Shown piece by piece: positions 7,968-16,124 of a DNA stretch of 64,000 bases. Made by a program: the position numbers and the translations under genes. This DNA comes from Owenweeksia sp965214115 (lineage in GTDB: Bacteria > Bacteroidota > Bacteroidia > Flavobacteriales > Schleiferiaceae): the NCBI GenBank assembly GCA_965214115.1, contig CBDCAU010000009.1:365222-429221 (forward strand). The letters are read 5' to 3'. The notes below the pieces were generated by a model. The model was not told the DNA's origin. It searched no databases and saw only the letters and a program-made list of their open reading frames with translations. Each line of letters opens with the position of its first letter. The stretch's first letter is position 1.

Positions 7968-9589
7968 AATACACCTTTTTTATCCTCTGCGCCGCCTTGC
8001 TTTGCGGCCCGCTCTTTTCGCAGCATCCCGCCGCCGTGGCAGTGCCCGCGCAGCTTTCAGCCCAATTGGATGCTGAAGAACTGGCCGCCACCTTGGAGGC
8101 CAAAACTTTGGAAAGTTACGTCCCAGTGCACGCCATACATTACGATGTGCATTATGATGAAAGTGATGCTTTATATAAGGACGGCTCTTTTTTTTGGAAA
8201 ATAAGCTGCCCGAATATGGCGGCGCGCGTTTTTTGGCATTTGGAAGATTTGCCGCGGGGCGACACGCTTTTCTTTTGGGGGAAATCCGGCGAGCGCGAGA
8301 TTTTTACCGCCGACAATTTTTATCAGAAAAAGAACGCTAGCGAGCCGATCGCCGAAGAGGTTTTGGTGGAATACCGCTCGCATTCGGGGCTGACGCCTGA
8401 TTTTGAAATCCAGAATTACAGTTTGGAAATCGCCAAGAAAACCGGAGACGGATTTGGCTGCGCCGGCCCTTGTGAAGTGAACGTAAACTGTGACGAGGGC
8501 AATCAAGTGCGCGACCAAGTGGGCAGCGTGGTGCGCATCCTCACGGTAAACGGTGGATTTCAGGCGTGGTGCACCGGCACTTTGGTGGCCAACACTTTGT
8601 ACGACGACACCCCCTATATAATCACCGCCGAGCACTGCGCCCTGATGAACGGTACGAACGTGCAGAACGACTATTCCAGTTGGATTTTTTATTTCAATTA
8701 TGAAAGCCCCGACTGCAACAACCCGCAGAGCGAGGGCGACTTGGCGCGCGACAAAACGGCCGGCGCCAACTTGGTGGCCCACAGCGCCGACCGTGGCGGT
8801 GATTTTGGCAGCGATTTCCTGCTCTTGAAATTGGATATCGACGAAAGCAAGTTGCGCGGTTTCAATCCCTATTTCGCAGGCTGGAAGCGCTATCCCGAGG
8901 TGGCCACGGCCTTGGCGCCCCAGTCTGGCCACTGCCTTCACCACCCGGTGGGCGACATTAAAAAGGTTTCCACTTTCACTCGGTCGGCCACCTCAGGCGA
9001 GTTTTTCCCCGACTCGGTGCTGAACACGCATTGGTTGGTCCAATGGGCTCGCACGGCCAACGGTTTTGGGGTCACCGAGGGCGGCTCTTCCGGCAGCCCG
9101 CTGTTTGATGAAGAAGGGCTTTTTCGCGGCCAGCTCACGGGCGGCTCGGCCAGTTGCAGCAACGCTATCGATGGTATTGATTATTATGGAAAATTTACCT
9201 ACAGTTGGGATCAAAACGGCAATCGGTCTGACCGTGGCCTCGCCAATTGGCTGGACCCCAGCCGCTGTGGGCGGTTGGCGCTGCCCGGCTACAAAGCTGG
9301 TCAAAACCCAAGCACCATCTGCAAGGACACGAACACGGTAGAAATCCGGAGCACCATTGTTTCCGATGGCGTGCTAAAACTGGCGGGGCTGGCCAATTTC
9401 AGCGACACGCGCACGGCCTCCATCGACATTATTTCCACCGCCGGCCAGCGGGTGATGTTCCTCGATACATTCGTCCCTTTTATCAATCAAACCAAAGATT
9501 TGGATGTTAGCAAATTGCGCAACGGCATTTATTATGTGCGCGTCATTTCCGATGAAAAAATCGAGGTATTCAAAATCCTAATCCCCTGA
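7964..9589 (+). CDS. secreted trypsin-like serine protease with T9SS sorting tail
   Basis: This is a 541-residue preproprotein. It has a signal peptide (about 1-20), a prodomain, and a chymotrypsin-fold domain with His224 in ITAEHC, Asp284 in GSDFLLLKL and Ser376 in GGSSGSP. It resembles the lysyl-endopeptidase-like secreted proteases of Bacteroidota. The last 75 residues form a Por-type sorting domain (DTFVPF, YYVRVISDE, then KILIP), so it should leave the cell through the type IX system. Several Cys pairs suggest disulfides. The GTG start is supported by the signal peptide and the GTGA overlap with the receiver gene. Substrate specificity is not predicted. Confidence 0.88.
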   Translation: MKYTFFILCAALLCGPLFSQHPAAVAVPAQLSAQLDAEELAATLEAKTLESYVPVHAIHYDVHYDESDALYKDGSFFWKISCPNMAARVFWHLEDLPRGDTLFFWGKSGEREIFTADNFYQKKNASEPIAEEVLVEYRSHSGLTPDFEIQNYSLEIAKKTGDGFGCAGPCEVNVNCDEGNQVRDQVGSVVRILTVNGGFQAWCTGTLVANTLYDDTPYIITAEHCALMNGTNVQNDYSSWIFYFNYESPDCNNPQSEGDLARDKTAGANLVAHSADRGGDFGSDFLLLKLDIDESKLRGFNPYFAGWKRYPEVATALAPQSGHCLHHPVGDIKKVSTFTRSATSGEFFPDSVLNTHWLVQWARTANGFGVTEGGSSGSPLFDEEGLFRGQLTGGSASCSNAIDGIDYYGKFTYSWDQNGNRSDRGLANWLDPSRCGRLALPGYKAGQNPSTICKDTNTVEIRSTIVSDGVLKLAGLANFSDTRTASIDIISTAGQRVMFLDTFVPFINQTKDLDVSKLRNGIYYVRVISDEKIEVFKILIP

Positions 9590-9596
9590 TCAAACA

Positions 9597-10088
9597 ATGA
9601 AAAAAAATCTCCCGATGCTTATGGCCCTCCTCCTTTTGGTGGGCTGTAAAAGTAAAAATACTGTCCAATCTTCTGAAAATCAATCGGATGAAAAAGTGGA
9701 AGGTTCTGAATTGCGCCAAGAAAGTTTGGAGCCTTTCTATTGCGAAGATTTAAAGGAAAAGAAAATATTGGACGAAATCGGCCCGATGCAGGAGGCCTAC
9801 ATTACTAGCTATAAACAGGTGGACGGCTGCGCCTGCATCAATTATCAATACAGCGGCTGCCGAGAAGGCCAAGTGATAATGGTACAAAAATCACAGAGCA
9901 ATGTGGAAGGAAACCGCCCCGTGGTGATGCTAAAATTGTTGGTGGAAAAAACCGGGGATTGCGATCAATTGTTGACGGACAGCACCTGTTTTAGTATGAA
10001 AAAAATGAAGCTGGTGGCCAACGAAGTTATCGTACAAATTAATCAAGAAGAAAATAACATTCTTTTGAACTTTAACGACTCTCAATAA
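9597..10088 (+). CDS. lipoprotein of unknown function
   Basis: This 163-residue protein has a lipoprotein signal (LLLLVGC, acylated Cys near residue 17), a charged linker and a compact domain with six Cys (YCEDL, CACINYQYSGC, GDCDQLL, DSTCF). The Cys pattern suggests disulfides in the periplasm. I do not recognise the family. It follows the protease by 7 bases and may share its transcript. Its 3' end overlaps the convergent CoA-binding gene by 7 bases. Confidence 0.75.
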   Translation: MKKNLPMLMALLLLVGCKSKNTVQSSENQSDEKVEGSELRQESLEPFYCEDLKEKKILDEIGPMQEAYITSYKQVDGCACINYQYSGCREGQVIMVQKSQSNVEGNRPVVMLKLLVEKTGDCDQLLTDSTCFSMKKMKLVANEVIVQINQEENNILLNFNDSQ

Positions 10089-10441
10089 CTGCCCACCCGC
10101 AACATCACTAACGTACAAGCTTCCACCGTTTCTATTCCCTTCTTTTCCAGTAGCTTGGACAGTTCCCGGTTTTCTGCGCCGGGGTTAAAAATGACCCGTT
10201 TCGGTTCCAATCGTTGGATATAATCGTAATACTCCTTTTGGTTGTTTTCGTTAAGATAAAGGGTTACGGTATCAATATCATCTAAGTCCGGTTTTCCTTC
10301 CAGAATTTCCCACGAATCCACCTGCCGCGCTTTTCGCCCCAAAGCCACTACTTCGTGGTCGTAATTTTGCAAAAGGTTTACCGCCATATTGGAATAGCGT
10401 TGCGGTTTGTGGCTGGCGCCGATTACGAGTGTCTTTTTCAT
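10082..10441 (-). CDS. CoA-binding domain protein (YccU type)
   Basis: This 119-residue protein is a single Rossmann-like CoA_binding_2 domain: VIGASHKPQRYSN at the N-terminus, a middle strand DTVTLYLN, FNPGAEN, and a C-terminal EACTLVML. Such proteins bind CoA or related nucleotides, and their cellular role is poorly defined. Length and full-domain match support the start at 10441. It converges with the lipoprotein gene (7-base overlap) and diverges from the Fic palindrome array. Confidence 0.88.
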   Translation of the reverse strand: MKKTLVIGASHKPQRYSNMAVNLLQNYDHEVVALGRKARQVDSWEILEGKPDLDDIDTVTLYLNENNQKEYYDYIQRLEPKRVIFNPGAENRELSKLLEKKGIETVEACTLVMLRVGSY

Positions 10442-10509
10442 TTTGTGAGATTTTTTTTCGGGATGCTTTGGAGTTTAACACAACTTTCGTTGGCAAGTTC
10501 TTTTTAAGA

Positions 10510-10711
10510 TGAGCCGATTCTCCTTCTTAATCGGCTCATTTTTATTTACATTTTGAGCCGATAGTCTTAGATTTTCAACTCAAAATTTCCATCTTTGAGC
10601 CGATTATCATTTCTAATCAACTCATAATTATTTTTAAAATGAGCCGAATAAATTTTTAATCAACTCATATATTTCGTAATTTTGAGCCGATTATTAATTC
10701 TAATCGGCTCA
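10510..10711 (+). promoter_or_regulatory. array of five palindromic operator-like units before fic
   Basis: There are five 28-29-base units at 10510-10538, 10554-10582, 10596-10624, 10640-10667 and 10683-10711. Each has TGAGCCGAtt on the left and AATCGGCTCA or AATCAACTCA on the right around an 8-9-base centre. Starts are 44, 42, 44 and 43 bases apart, about four helical turns. Units 1 and 5 are perfect 10-base inverted repeats; the inner three carry the weaker AACTCA right half. The last unit ends two bases before the fic ATG and so covers the ribosome-binding region. Cooperative repressor binding, probably autoregulation, is the simplest reading. A run of RNA hairpins is the alternative. Confidence 0.8.
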
Positions 10712-10713
10712 CG

Positions 10714-11820
10714 ATGTATAATTGGCAACATAAAAATTGGCCCCATTTTGAATATTCTTTGGAAAGAGTTGAAGATTTGCTTCTCGAATATTCAGTTGAA
10801 ACGGGTCGCTTAGCGGGTGTGGCGGAGACTCTTTCCGATAAGAAAAAAAGGCAGGCCAGCATCGACTTAATGGTTTTCGAAGCTCTAAAAACTTCCGAAA
10901 TCGAAGGGGAATATTTAAGGCGGTCAGATTTGATTTCTTCCATCCGCAATAATTTAGGTCTAAATACCAAACCAAAATTTGTCAATGACAAACGCGCCGA
11001 GGGCGTGGCCGAATTAATGATAGATGTACGCCAAACCTTTGATGAAAAATTAACTCAAAAAACGCTTTTTCTTTGGCATAAAATGCTGATGAAAGGAAAC
11101 CATCTTGTGAGCAAAGGAAAATGGCGGACTCATAAAGAACCGATGCAAATTGTTTCGGGGCCGATGGGGTATGAAAAAGTATATTTTGAAGCGCCGCCCT
11201 CCGAGGGAGTGCCGGAAGAAATGAAGCGCTTTATCAGTTGGTTCAACAGTACTGGGCCAAACGGCAAAAATGAAATCAAAAAGCCTGTGGTTCGCGCGGC
11301 CGTGGCTCATCTATATTTTGAATCCATTCACCCATTTGAAGATGGCAACGGCCGGATTGGCCGTGCTATTGCCGAAAAAGCGCTTTCTCAAAACGCTAAA
11401 GCGCCAGTTCTCCTGAGCCTTTCAAAAGCCATTGAATCGGACAAAAAATCCTATTACAAAAACCTGAATGAAGCCTCATTCAAGATTGAAATTTCAGATT
11501 GGATATTTTATTTTACTGATATGGTATTGAAGGCTCAAAAAGATGCCATAAACTGGATTCAGTTTACCATCAAAAAATCACAATTTTTTGATAGATATCA
11601 AAATGAAATCAATGACCGGCAGACCAAAGCGATAAATCGGATGCTGGACGAAGGCCCCGAAGGTTTCACCGGCGGGATGAACGCCAAAAAATACGTGGCC
11701 ATCACCAAAACCTCTAAAGCCACCGCCACGCGGGATTTGCAGGATTTGGCGGCAAAGGGGATATTCGTTTCCGTCGGCGCGGGGCGGAGCACGCGGTATG
11801 AGTTGGATTTGATGGCGTGA
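10714..11820 (+). CDS. Fic family protein with N-terminal inhibitory motif and C-terminal HTH
   Basis: This 368-residue protein has an N-terminal DUF4172-like segment (WQHKNWPHF). The inhibitory motif TSEIEG at 60-65 fits (S/T)xxxE(G/N). The Fic core carries the complete HPFEDGNGRIGR at 206-217. The C-terminal region (about 315-365: MNAKKYVAITKTSKATATRD) looks like a winged helix-turn-helix. Fic enzymes usually transfer AMP from ATP to a protein side chain, and the inhibitory helix keeps them off. The HTH and the five-palindrome array upstream suggest it represses its own transcription. The target is unknown. Confidence 0.92.
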   Translation: MYNWQHKNWPHFEYSLERVEDLLLEYSVETGRLAGVAETLSDKKKRQASIDLMVFEALKTSEIEGEYLRRSDLISSIRNNLGLNTKPKFVNDKRAEGVAELMIDVRQTFDEKLTQKTLFLWHKMLMKGNHLVSKGKWRTHKEPMQIVSGPMGYEKVYFEAPPSEGVPEEMKRFISWFNSTGPNGKNEIKKPVVRAAVAHLYFESIHPFEDGNGRIGRAIAEKALSQNAKAPVLLSLSKAIESDKKSYYKNLNEASFKIEISDWIFYFTDMVLKAQKDAINWIQFTIKKSQFFDRYQNEINDRQTKAINRMLDEGPEGFTGGMNAKKYVAITKTSKATATRDLQDLAAKGIFVSVGAGRSTRYELDLMA

Positions 11821-12130
11821 AATTGTGGGACGCTGTGTCGCCCCACTGGGGCTCTTTCTTCATCGTGCTGTCACGTTCAACCCCGCCCTTACAGGCGGGG
11901 CTACAGACATTTCGCCTCTACGAGGCTTCCCACATTGTACATAAGACTATTTCCAATTTTCCCCACTAAATTTCTAAAGGAAATTCAATACCAGTTTAGT
12001 CCACCAAAATAGCGCCGTAGGCGCGATATGTTTGTAGCCCCGACCGTCAGGTTGGGGAATGCCAAATGCCAAAACCGCGGCACAAGCCCCAGCGGGGCGA
12101 CACCTCATTTTATCAACAAAACCTTCCTGA
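11821..12130. repeat. intergenic cluster of G/C-rich palindromes
   Basis: This gene-free stretch holds several short hairpins: CGCCCCACTGGGGC, CCCCGCCCTTACAGGCGGGG, CGCCTCTACGAGGC, GCGCCGTAGGCGC, CCCCGACCGTCAGGTTGGGG and GCCCCAGCGGGGC. Related modules occur at 1-30, 34612-34680 and 61430-61545. They look like dispersed REP-like elements. The first hairpins could also help end fic transcription. Confidence 0.65.
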
Positions 12131-12156
12131 AAACCCAGCATCGGATTTTTAAAATT

Positions 12157-12164
12157 TAGCTTTG
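12157..12164 (+). promoter_or_regulatory. -7 promoter box, nearly leaderless
   Basis: TAGCTTTG fits TAnnTTTG and ends four bases before the ATG at 12169. Transcription would then start at or next to the start codon. Confidence 0.5.
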
Positions 12165-12168
12165 CAAA

Positions 12169-12798
12169 ATGTCCCTCCGCACCCAAAATCTCCACTACCA
12201 ATACAATCCCGAAACCCATTTCCGCTTCCCCGACGTGGATTTGAAAAACGGCGAAAACCTCCTCGTCCTCGGTGGCAGCGGCGTGGGCAAAACCACGTGG
12301 CTGCATTTGCTGGCCGGAATTTTAACTTCCAAAAAAGGCGAAATCCAAATCGGAGAAACCCAAATCAACCAATTAAAAAACAGACAATTAGATCGCTTTC
12401 GCGGGAAAAATATCGGCTTGGTATTTCAGCAATCGTATTTTGTAAAATCGCTTTCCGTAAAAGAAAACCTCTTGCTTTCGCAAAAACTGGCAGGGCAAAA
12501 ACAGGACGCTTTAGTAATTCAAGAAAAACTGACCTCGGTGGGAATGGAAGAAAAATCGCACAAATTGCCAAATGAATTAAGCGTCGGCGAGCAACAGCGC
12601 GTGTCCATCGCCCGCGCGGTTTTGAACGACCCGCTCATCATTTTGGCCGACGAACCCACCAGCGCCCTCGATGATGAAAACGCTGGAAAAACCGCCCAAC
12701 TTTTAGAAACTTCCGCCGAAAAAAGCGGTGCCAATCTCATCATCGTCACTCACGACGCGCGGTTGAAATCACGCTTCCCAAATATGCTCCAATTATGA
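12169..12798 (+). CDS. ABC transporter ATP-binding protein (LolD/MacB type)
   Basis: This 209-residue ATPase has Walker A GGSGVGKTT near residue 40, a Q-loop FQQSYF, the signature LSVGEQQR near 140, Walker B LIILADEPTSALD and the switch His in VTHD. The family drives mechanotransmission or lipoprotein-type transporters with FtsX-fold permeases. The stop overlaps the permease start by 4 bases (ATGA). With the permease and two DUF3299-like proteins it resembles, from memory, the Zur-regulated operon PA4063-PA4066 of Pseudomonas aeruginosa. A metal-linked role is therefore plausible but unproven. Confidence 0.92.
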   Translation: MSLRTQNLHYQYNPETHFRFPDVDLKNGENLLVLGGSGVGKTTWLHLLAGILTSKKGEIQIGETQINQLKNRQLDRFRGKNIGLVFQQSYFVKSLSVKENLLLSQKLAGQKQDALVIQEKLTSVGMEEKSHKLPNELSVGEQQRVSIARAVLNDPLIILADEPTSALDDENAGKTAQLLETSAEKSGANLIIVTHDARLKSRFPNMLQL

Positions 12799-14150
12799 AC
12801 CTCTCCAAAGTCGCCTTAAAAAATATCGCCCACCGCCCCCTCTCCAGCCTCCTCAGTATCATGCTGTTAGCTTTCGGCGTGGGCATTATTATTTTGTTGA
12901 TGGGCGCGTCCAAAAAACTCGAAAAACAGTTCACGCAAAACATCAAAGGCATTGATATGGTGGTGGGCGCCAAGGGCAGTCCGCTGCAATTGATTCTCAG
13001 CGCCATCTACCAAGTGGATGCGCCCACGGGAAACATTCCGCTGGCCGAATTTCAAAAATTGGCCAAAAATCCGATGGTGGAACAGGCCATCCCGTTGGCG
13101 TATGGCGACAATTTTCAAGGCTATCGCATCATCGGCACCACGCAGGATTATCCTACCAATTACGGCGGCGAATTGGCCGAAGGAAACTGGTGGGAAAAAA
13201 CCGGCGAAGTCGTTTTAGGAAGCCGCGCCGCCGACTTGACCGAACTAAAAATCGGCGATAATTTCCACGGTAGCCACGGCGTTTCCAACGCTTTGGACGA
13301 ACACGACCATTTTGAGTATCAAGTAGTTGGAATCTTAAGACCGACAGGCACGGTCGTCGACAAACTCATTCTGACGAACGTGGAAAGTGTGTGGGCGGTG
13401 CATCAGGAGACAGAAGGCAGTAGGCAAGAGACAGCATCGGAATCCGAAAATCATCACCACGAAAACGACCACCACGACCACGCGGAACACGAAACAAAAA
13501 ACGCAGAACATTCCCACGACCACGAAACACAGAACTCAGAACACGGAACAACAAATTCGGGACATCCTCACAAACCTGAAACCCGAAACCTGAAACCTGA
13601 AACCTCCTCCGAAATCACCGCCGGCCTCATCTTTTTCCGCAACCCGATGGGGATGATGATGCTCCCGCGGATGGTAAACCAAAACACGCCGATGCAAGCC
13701 GCGCTGCCGTCCATCGAGGTGAACCGCCTCTTTTCGCTGATGGGCGCGGGCGTGCAAACGCTACGGATTTTGGCCATTTTGATTGTCGCCATTTCCGCCA
13801 TTTCGGTCTTCATTTCCTTGCTGATTTCCTTGCGCGAACGCAAATCCGAACTCGCCCTGATGCGCAGTCTCGGCGCGGGTTCCGGCCAAATTTTTTGGAT
13901 CATTTTGGTGGAAGGCTTGCTTGTTTCCTTGGCGGGATTTGTGGTCGGGTTTGCCTTCGGAAAACTGGCGTTCTATTTGTTGGGTGGCTTGGCGGAACAG
14001 TCCTACCAGTTCGATTTTTCGGGCGGCTGGATTTCCGCGCAGGAGCTGTGGCTCTTGCCGATTACCTTGGGCATCGGATTTTTGGCCGCGCTCATCCCCG
14101 CCATCCAAGCCTACCGGATTGACATTTCAAAAACTTTGAGCAATGCGTAA
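12795..14150 (+). CDS. FtsX-fold ABC permease with a His-rich periplasmic loop
   Basis: This 451-residue permease has one N-terminal membrane helix (about 20-40), a large periplasmic domain and three C-terminal helices (about 310-445), the MacB/FtsX topology. Residues about 200-275 form a low-complexity His/Glu/Asn loop with many His (for example ENHHHENDHHDHAEHE), well suited to bind zinc or other divalent metals. The DNA encoding this loop is made of short repeats also found between genes elsewhere in the window. It overlaps the ATPase by 4 bases and the next gene by 8. Direction of transport and substrate are unknown. Confidence 0.88.
   Translation: MNLSKVALKNIAHRPLSSLLSIMLLAFGVGIIILLMGASKKLEKQFTQNIKGIDMVVGAKGSPLQLILSAIYQVDAPTGNIPLAEFQKLAKNPMVEQAIPLAYGDNFQGYRIIGTTQDYPTNYGGELAEGNWWEKTGEVVLGSRAADLTELKIGDNFHGSHGVSNALDEHDHFEYQVVGILRPTGTVVDKLILTNVESVWAVHQETEGSRQETASESENHHHENDHHDHAEHETKNAEHSHDHETQNSEHGTTNSGHPHKPETRNLKPETSSEITAGLIFFRNPMGMMMLPRMVNQNTPMQAALPSIEVNRLFSLMGAGVQTLRILAILIVAISAISVFISLLISLRERKSELALMRSLGAGSGQIFWIILVEGLLVSLAGFVVGFAFGKLAFYLLGGLAEQSYQFDFSGGWISAQELWLLPITLGIGFLAALIPAIQAYRIDISKTLSNA
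13407..13605 (+). repeat. repeat-derived segment inside the permease gene
   Basis: This runs in order through GGCAGTAGGCAAGAG-like heptamer DNA, His/Asp codon repeats, CACAGAACTCAGAACACGG, and CCTGAAACCCGAAACCTGAA. The same order (GGCAGTC heptamers, then CACGGAAC/GAACTCGAAAC units, then ACGAGAAAC) occurs between genes at 62739-62851. It stays open in the permease frame and encodes the His-rich loop. Confidence 0.55.
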
Positions 14151-14574
14151 CTTTTTGATTTTTAGCGTTTTAATTTTGCTTGGCGCAAATGCCGCCGCGC
14201 AGAAACAGCTCGCTTGGCCCGTTTTGGGGATGACCACCTACCAAATCAACACCGATGAAAACGGCGTGGAAAAATACGTCCCCAATTTCCCGCCCAACCT
14301 GCAAATGAACTACGACGGGCAGGAAGTCGCCATCACCGGCTACCTCATTCCCATCGACGTGGAAGCGCAGACCTACGCCCTTTCCAAAAATCCGTTCACT
14401 TCCTGTTTTTTCTGTGGAAACGCTGGCCCTGAGACGGTTATCCAACTGAAATTCGCCAAACCGCCGGGCCGCTTCGCCACCGACGAATATTTGATGGTCA
14501 AAGGAATGTTCCAATTGAAATACGATGGCAGCGGTTTATTTTTTATAATCAAAAATGCCGAAATTCACGGATGA
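14143..14574 (+). CDS. DUF3299-like secreted protein, copy 1
   Basis: This 143-residue protein has a signal peptide (about 1-19, ending NAAAQ). Its conserved core is GQEVAITGYLIPIDVEAQ followed by the Cys motif SCFFCGNAGPE and a C-terminal strand. The two Cys in CFFC with the following acidic residue are typical of this family and could bind metal. It overlaps the permease by 8 bases and the second copy by 4, so it belongs to the transporter operon. Function is unknown; the resemblance to PA4066-type partners of metal-responsive ABC systems is from memory. Confidence 0.8.
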   Translation: MRNFLIFSVLILLGANAAAQKQLAWPVLGMTTYQINTDENGVEKYVPNFPPNLQMNYDGQEVAITGYLIPIDVEAQTYALSKNPFTSCFFCGNAGPETVIQLKFAKPPGRFATDEYLMVKGMFQLKYDGSGLFFIIKNAEIHG

Positions 14575-15020
14575 AAAAGTCATTTTTTTTAATCATTTTT
14601 CTATCCTTTTTTGGAAATAGTTTTGCGCAAAGCGGCGAGGCCAAAATCATCGATTGGAAATTGCTGTCCAAAGTCGATTTTGTGGATAAATATTATGATG
14701 AATACGAAGCGTGGTATTTGTATCCCGAATTTTCATCAAAAATCAAAAAATTGGATGGCGAGAAAGTCATCATCAAAGGCTACATCATTCCTATGGACGT
14801 GGAAGGCGGTGTTTACGCGCTTTCGGCCTATCCGTTCAGTTCGTGTTTTTTCTGCGGAGGCGCTGGCCCTGAGAGTGTTATGAGTTTGAAATTCGATGGA
14901 AACCGTCGAAAATACAAAACTGACGACGTGGTTACTTTCACCGGAACGCTGGAACTGAACGCCACCAATGTAGATGATTTCAACTACATTCTGAACAACG
15001 CAACCGAAATCGACAATTGA
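14571..15020 (+). CDS. DUF3299-like secreted protein, copy 2
   Basis: This 149-residue tandem paralogue of the preceding gene has a signal peptide (ends NSFAQ), GEKVIIKGYIIPMDVEGG and SCFFCGGAGPE. The spacing of the core motifs is the same, while the N-terminal 50 residues differ. Two different copies in one operon suggest a heterodimer or division of labour rather than simple redundancy (inference). It overlaps the first copy by ATGA and the hydrolase by TTGA. Confidence 0.8.
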   Translation: MKKSFFLIIFLSFFGNSFAQSGEAKIIDWKLLSKVDFVDKYYDEYEAWYLYPEFSSKIKKLDGEKVIIKGYIIPMDVEGGVYALSAYPFSSCFFCGGAGPESVMSLKFDGNRRKYKTDDVVTFTGTLELNATNVDDFNYILNNATEIDN

Positions 15021-16042
15021 AAAAATTCCTGATTTTTTTGCTGTTTTTGGGAGGGCTGGCCGCGCTTTATTTGATGGGCCCCACTCCCGCCCCACCGATG
15101 TATTCCGCCGAACTTCCGCAAGTACCCAATGGCACGCAAGCCATTGAAAATTATGTAGTTGCGATAGAATCCCAGCATAAAATCCGTCCCGAAAGCGAGG
15201 CCAAAATCGTGTGGGCGAATCCTGAAAAAAGCAAAACCGACATCGCGATTTTGTACCTCCACGGTTTTTCCGCCACGCGGATGGAAGGGCACCCCGTGCA
15301 TCAAAATGTGGCCGACACTTTTGGCTGCAATATTTACTATGCGCGATTGGCCGCCCACGGTCAGGATACCTTTCCTTCCTTGCAAAATTGCACCGCCGAA
15401 AACCTCTGGGAATCCGCCAAAGAAGCCTTGGAAATTACCGAAGAACTGGGCGATAAAGTTTTGATTGTCAGCACTTCCACGGGCAGCACCTTGGCATTGA
15501 AACTCGCGGCCGATTACCCCGAAAAAGTCCACGCCCTGATTAACCTTTCGCCAAATATCCGCATTGCCAATCCCGCCGCGCGCCTCCTGAACGACCCGTG
15601 GGGAACGCAAATCGCTTCCCTCGTTTTTGGCGACCCGCGCTACGTCAAACACCGTCAAAAAGAAGCCGAAAAATACTGGGACACAGCGCATTGCATCGAG
15701 GCCATCGTAGAACTGGAAAACCTTTTGGAAACCACGATGACCGACGAAACCTTCCAAAAAGTGACCTGCCCTGTCCTGACGCTTTATTATTACAAAGACG
15801 ACGAAAATCAGGATGAAGTGGTGGACGTTTCCGTGATTCCCGCGATGCACGAGGCGTTGGGCACGCCGAAAAATCTGAAAAAACACAAAGCGCTTTCCAC
15901 CGTCGGCGACCACGTGATTGGTTCGTCCATCAAATCAAAAGATACGCAAGTGGTTGAAAAAGAAATAATTGCTTTTTGTGAGAATGTTTTGGATATGGAA
16001 TTAGCTCGTGAAAACGTTTTTCAAAATCCGAATGCCCTTTAA
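15017..16042 (+). CDS. alpha/beta hydrolase
   Basis: This 341-residue protein has an N-terminal membrane anchor or signal (LIFLLFLGGLAALYLMG in outline) and an alpha/beta-hydrolase fold. The oxyanion strand is LYLHGFSATR, the nucleophile elbow is STSTGS (Ser nucleophile), and late acidic and His residues lie near DDENQD and VGDHV. The TTG start at 15017 makes a 4-base TTGA overlap with the DUF3299 gene and begins the hydrophobic anchor directly. It is the last gene of the 12169-16042 operon. The substrate is unknown; a carboxylesterase or lipase-like enzyme is likely. Confidence 0.82.
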   Translation: MKKFLIFLLFLGGLAALYLMGPTPAPPMYSAELPQVPNGTQAIENYVVAIESQHKIRPESEAKIVWANPEKSKTDIAILYLHGFSATRMEGHPVHQNVADTFGCNIYYARLAAHGQDTFPSLQNCTAENLWESAKEALEITEELGDKVLIVSTSTGSTLALKLAADYPEKVHALINLSPNIRIANPAARLLNDPWGTQIASLVFGDPRYVKHRQKEAEKYWDTAHCIEAIVELENLLETTMTDETFQKVTCPVLTLYYYKDDENQDEVVDVSVIPAMHEALGTPKNLKKHKALSTVGDHVIGSSIKSKDTQVVEKEIIAFCENVLDMELARENVFQNPNAL

Positions 16043-16124
16043 AAACCTCGAACCATTTTCGTGGAATCTTAGTCGCAATACACTCGCACACCCTTACTCC
16101 TCTAAGCGAATCTTACCAAAAATC

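Noticed and set aside
10510..10711. CRISPR array
   Set aside because: The units are palindromic and short with 13-17-base gaps, too short for spacers, and no cas gene is near.
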